Source of the DNA: Ignavibacteria bacterium
GTDB taxonomy: Bacteria; Bacteroidota; Ignavibacteria; Tepidaquicellales; Tepidaquicellaceae
Assembly (NCBI GenBank): GCA_028714695.1
Contig: JAQTLX010000025.1
Span: 1 to 33,595 of the forward strand
Direction of reading: 5' to 3'
Length of the DNA stretch: 33,595 nt
Shown here: piece by piece, positions 30,504 through 33,595 of the stretch
Position numbering within the stretch: the first letter of the stretch is position 1
Layout of the letters: each line of letters begins with the position of its first letter
Made by a program: the position numbers and the translations under genes
The notes under the pieces: model-generated
Database searches by the model: none
What the model was told of the DNA's origin: nothing
Seen by the model: the letters and a program-made list of their open reading frames with translations, nothing else

Positions 30504-30521
30504 TATATGTTTATACATATA
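30504..30521. promoter_or_regulatory. Inverted repeat TATATGT/ACATATA before the DoxX-like gene
   Basis: TATATGT and ACATATA are 7-bp perfect arms around TTAT. Its centre is 16 bp from that of the TGTGT/ACACA site. The pair looks like tandem operators for one dimeric regulator. Confidence 0.45.
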
Positions 30522-30665
30522 AATGCTGTACGTCTTAAAAAAGTTTCGCCGATAATATTCCGCGAAAAGCAATCTGCTTTATAAATAAAACACCGCTTAC
30601 AACAATATTGTTGCCGGAGTCTGAATACCATTTTTCTGTTTTTTCAATAATAATATTCGTATTAT

Positions 30666-32108
30666 ATGCAGATGAAAGTACTGCTTGTTGCAAGTCCGAA
30701 AAAATATTTCGGCATCGATATGCTATTCAGAATCCCAAATCTTGGTCTGTGCTCTATTGCCGGCAATATAGATAAGGATTTGGCGGAAGTGCACATAATC
30801 GACCTGATTGTATCGGGAAGAAACCCTGACAGGTACTTTACAAATCTGATAAAGCAAATGAAACCCGGCATTATAGGTTTCAGCACAATGATTTTCCAGT
30901 ACGAACACACGGTCTCGCTTGCGAAAATCGCAAAGACCGTTTTGCCAAAAGTGACCATTGTTGTTGGAGGATATTATCCCACAATAGACTTCAATACAAT
31001 CGCGCAGAGCGATGATATGCAGTACATAGATTTTTTAATGAACGGAGAAGGTGAAATTTCTTTCAATGAGTTTCTGAAGGCATTTAAGAAAGATAAAAAT
31101 TATTCCAAAGTTGAAGGATTGACGTATATTGAGGATGGAAAAATAATTCACAATCCGCACACATGCCTTTCAAATCTGGACGAACTGAAATTACCGGACA
31201 GGGATGTAAGAATTATTAAAAAAGGATTTCACTGCGTGGGGCTGAAGGCGGATGTCATTGAAACTTCAAGAGGGTGCGTTTTTGAATGCAACTTCTGCAG
31301 CATAAATATGATGTACGGAAAGACGTTCCGGAAATATTCAATTGAAAGAATTTTAAGCGATATCAGAGAAGCAAAGAAACGCGGGGCGAAAGCGCTGATG
31401 ATCACGGACGACAATATTACGATAGACGGAAAAAGATTCAAAGAAATCTGTGAAGCAATAATCGCAAACGGGCTTAACGATATTAAATTTCTTCTTCAGG
31501 CAAGCATACGAGGAATCAAAAACACACCCGGTCTTGTGAAGGCAATGGCTGACGCGGGAATAAAATGGATTTTCCTCGGTATAGAAAATGTGTCCGAAGT
31601 AAATCTTGCTTCGATGAACAAAGGTAAACAGTTCGAAGCATTAGATACAATGGATGTCGTCAAAGAACTCAAAGCCCATAAAATAACCGTCATAGGCGGA
31701 TTTATACTCGGCAATCCCGATGATACCGAAGAATCCATGTGGACAAATTTTCATTTTGCAAAGAAAATGAAACTCGACCTTCCGATATTTAATACTATAA
31801 CTCCGTATCCGAATACAGGTATAAGAAAAGAACTTCTTGAACTCGATTTAATAACAAACAAAAACGATTTCACGAAATATGACTGCTGGGAAGTTAACAT
31901 AAGAACAAAACATCTTACCTCCGAGCAGATAGATAAAATAAGATGGGAAATGCATAACCGCTATCACGTGGAGTCGGGCGCAATATTCAGACTCATAAGG
32001 GAATACCCTCTTTACTTTTCAAAACTCATACCAAAATGGCTCATAATAAAACCTTCCGACATGCTGAAGGGATTATATAAGGGCATCGTGGGAAAATACA
32101 GCAGTTAA
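30666..32108 (+). CDS. Radical SAM protein with N-terminal cobalamin-binding-type domain
   Basis: The 480-aa protein opens with a Rossmann-like B12-binding-type domain (KVLLVASPKKYFGIDMLFRIP...VHIIDLIVSG, GFSTMIFQYEHTVSLAKIAKTV, IVVGGYYPT). The DxHxxG lower-ligand motif is absent, so cobalamin, if bound, would be base-off or the domain may be a relic. The radical SAM domain carries TSRGCVFECNFCS (C204, C208, C211 for the 4Fe-4S cluster) and continues with LMITDDNITID and the barrel FILGNPDDTEESM. Members of the BchE/P-methylase group act as methyltransferases or cyclases. The substrate is unknown. The start could be 30666 or the ATG two codons later at 30672. Confidence 0.85.
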   Translation: MQMKVLLVASPKKYFGIDMLFRIPNLGLCSIAGNIDKDLAEVHIIDLIVSGRNPDRYFTNLIKQMKPGIIGFSTMIFQYEHTVSLAKIAKTVLPKVTIVVGGYYPTIDFNTIAQSDDMQYIDFLMNGEGEISFNEFLKAFKKDKNYSKVEGLTYIEDGKIIHNPHTCLSNLDELKLPDRDVRIIKKGFHCVGLKADVIETSRGCVFECNFCSINMMYGKTFRKYSIERILSDIREAKKRGAKALMITDDNITIDGKRFKEICEAIIANGLNDIKFLLQASIRGIKNTPGLVKAMADAGIKWIFLGIENVSEVNLASMNKGKQFEALDTMDVVKELKAHKITVIGGFILGNPDDTEESMWTNFHFAKKMKLDLPIFNTITPYPNTGIRKELLELDLITNKNDFTKYDCWEVNIRTKHLTSEQIDKIRWEMHNRYHVESGAIFRLIREYPLYFSKLIPKWLIIKPSDMLKGLYKGIVGKYSS

Positions 32109-32262
32109 TATATTTGATAAAACAAAAACTTCTCACAATAATCACCTTGCGGAAACAATAAAACTTTTATAAAAACACTGAAAATGGTTTATATGAAATG
32201 ATTCCGGTAAAAAAGCCGCTGAATGCATTCGTTATTGTGTAAATTAAATGAATAAAGAATGT

Positions 32263-32270
32263 TATATTTG
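32263..32270 (+). promoter_or_regulatory. Candidate TAnnTTTG promoter box of the propeller gene
   Basis: TATATTTG ends 16 bp before the ATG. No TTTG partner is seen at the usual distance, so support is limited to the -7 box. Confidence 0.3.
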
Positions 32271-32286
32271 AAGTGATAATCTGAAA

Positions 32287-33561
32287 ATGAAAAAACCGAT
32301 AATCATAATATTGTTTATATTCTCCTCACTAAATGTATCATTTGCTGTTGATTCGCTATGGGTGAATTACGCGCCATATACAATTTACAATCAACTTACA
32401 TGTACAGCGATTGACAGGAATCAAGTAAAATGGATTGGTTCAATAAATTATGGTTTATACAAATTTACAGGAAGTTCATGGTCGGTTTACGATACAACCA
32501 ATTCAGGATTACCATTGAATCAAGTTCAAGCGCTCGCAGTTGACAGTACTAATATATTATGGATAGGAACATTTAAGAGCGGTCCATACAGTAAGGGTAT
32601 TGTAAAGTATAATGGTATAAATTGGATTATATACAACACAACAAATTCAGGAATATGTTCAAATCAAATTAATTACATAACCGTAGAAAAAAATAATGAA
32701 ATCTGGATTGGAACTGCCAACGGATTATCGAGATTTTATAATGATATCTGGACAACATATAATGTTCTTGATAATAATATTACAGGAATAGTAATAAAAG
32801 ATAGCATCAAATGGATATCGACAACCGGCGGAATAGCAAGATTTGATAATGTTAATTGGAATTATTATACATATTCAAATTCAGGGCTGCCTTCGAATAT
32901 CGTTTTCGGAATTGCGATTGACAGCGCGGGATGTGTATGGTCAGCGACTCAATTCGGCGGAGTCGCAAAATTTAATTATAGCACAAATATATGGACTGTC
33001 TTTAATGAGAGTAACTCCGGATTACTTGATAACAATACATCAGCGATAGCAATAGATAAAGATGGTACGGTATGGATTGCTACATCAAGCATATTAGATA
33101 AATATTACAACGGTCATTGGGTATATTATCATACAGGTAATTCCGGATTACCCAGTATTACAATTTATAAAATACTTGTTGACAGATACAACAATAAATG
33201 GTTTACGACGGACGCAGGTCTTGCGGCATTCTATCCGCATGGAATAATTGGAATAAATAATAATGAAACTCATTTGACTAATTATCAATTATTCCAAAAC
33301 TACCCCAATCCATTCAACCCTTCTACAAATATATATTTTACACTTCCCGTAAGAAGCCATGTTACAATAAAAGTATTCGATATTACGGGGAAGGAAATAA
33401 AAACACTCATCAACGAATCAAAACCGGCAGGAAGTCATTCTGTAAGATTCGATGCATCAAATATTTCTTCAGGAATATATTTCTACAGGATACATGCATC
33501 AAACCAATCCGGCAGTAATAATATTTTTTTAAAAACATTAAAAATGATTTATATAAAATAA
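32287..33561 (+). CDS. AT-rich beta-propeller (two-component-regulator-propeller-like) protein with T9SS domain
   Basis: The 424-aa protein has a signal peptide (about residues 1-20) and about six repeats of roughly 43 residues of the form GLxKFxGxxWxxYxTxNSGLPSNxVxAIAxDxxxxxWIGT, typical of Reg_prop propeller blades found in ligand-sensing domains. The C-terminus is the T9SS domain NYPNPFNPSTNI, VFDITGKEIKTLIN, SGIYFYRI with a lysine-containing end. Its codon use is noticeably more AT-rich than that of the neighbours, which may reflect recent acquisition or relaxed selection. A TATATTTG box (32263-32270) lies 16 bp upstream. It is probably a surface protein; the ligand is unknown. Confidence 0.85.
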   Translation: MKKPIIIILFIFSSLNVSFAVDSLWVNYAPYTIYNQLTCTAIDRNQVKWIGSINYGLYKFTGSSWSVYDTTNSGLPLNQVQALAVDSTNILWIGTFKSGPYSKGIVKYNGINWIIYNTTNSGICSNQINYITVEKNNEIWIGTANGLSRFYNDIWTTYNVLDNNITGIVIKDSIKWISTTGGIARFDNVNWNYYTYSNSGLPSNIVFGIAIDSAGCVWSATQFGGVAKFNYSTNIWTVFNESNSGLLDNNTSAIAIDKDGTVWIATSSILDKYYNGHWVYYHTGNSGLPSITIYKILVDRYNNKWFTTDAGLAAFYPHGIIGINNNETHLTNYQLFQNYPNPFNPSTNIYFTLPVRSHVTIKVFDITGKEIKTLINESKPAGSHSVRFDASNISSGIYFYRIHASNQSGSNNIFLKTLKMIYIK

Positions 33562-33595
33562 TCCCGGAAAAGTAAAAAGTGATCTATAGCTATTG

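Overview
The window looks like a chromosomal segment from a member of the Ignavibacteria or a close relative in the Bacteroidota/Chlorobi group. The main evidence is four secreted proteins that carry, or descend from, the Ignavibacteria-style type IX secretion (T9SS) C-terminal sorting domain with its NYPNPFNPST motif. Moderate-to-low GC, mostly weak Shine-Dalgarno sequences and several TAnnTTTG promoter-like boxes agree with this. I see no insertion sequence, phage or CRISPR array. Species-level identity cannot be read from the sequence.

Layout, left end: an array of about eight 89-bp tandem units (1-707) abuts tRNA-Phe (708-780, minus). Each unit repeats the tRNA 3' acceptor end and its intrinsic terminator. 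A decayed YCF48/BNR-like gene follows, then a polytopic GT-C-like glycosyltransferase and a 924-aa secreted BNR-repeat T9SS protein whose 3' end and terminator are tandemly duplicated.

6.0-14.2 kb holds small redox and regulatory modules. These are a Crp/Fnr regulator with a ferredoxin and a DUF4405 membrane protein; a MarR regulator with an F420-type NADP oxidoreductase and an NmrA-like protein, with the same perfect palindrome before two of the genes; a second MarR overlapping a DUF169 gene; and a minus-strand run of PNPOx-like, beta-lactamase-fold hydrolase, outer-membrane and SRPBCC proteins.

14.4-18.6 kb is a minus-strand group: an M23 peptidase with membrane anchors, a two-HKD phospholipase-D-like protein, a NUC1-type nuclease and a Cys-rich zinc-ribbon protein. 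19-22.7 kb has a DUF3667 protein, a lipoprotein, and convergent GT2 and GT9 glycosyltransferases.

22.7-27.3 kb is the most striking part. It is a minus-strand operon that reads as a chaperone-usher-like pilus: major DUF4402 subunit, terminator-like hairpin, minor DUF4402 subunit, PapD-like chaperone and an 847-aa usher-like outer-membrane protein. A near-consensus sigma-54 (-24/-12) site precedes it. The usher signal peptide is split by a 9-T homopolymer that puts the coupled ATG out of frame, which suggests phase variation, transcriptional slippage or an assembly error. A divergent gene encodes a miniature T9SS-domain protein.

The right end carries a DUF2341/fn3 T9SS protein, a DoxX-like membrane protein behind two inverted repeats, a cobalamin-binding-type radical SAM enzyme and an AT-rich beta-propeller T9SS protein. 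All functional calls come from reading motifs by eye; no database search was run.
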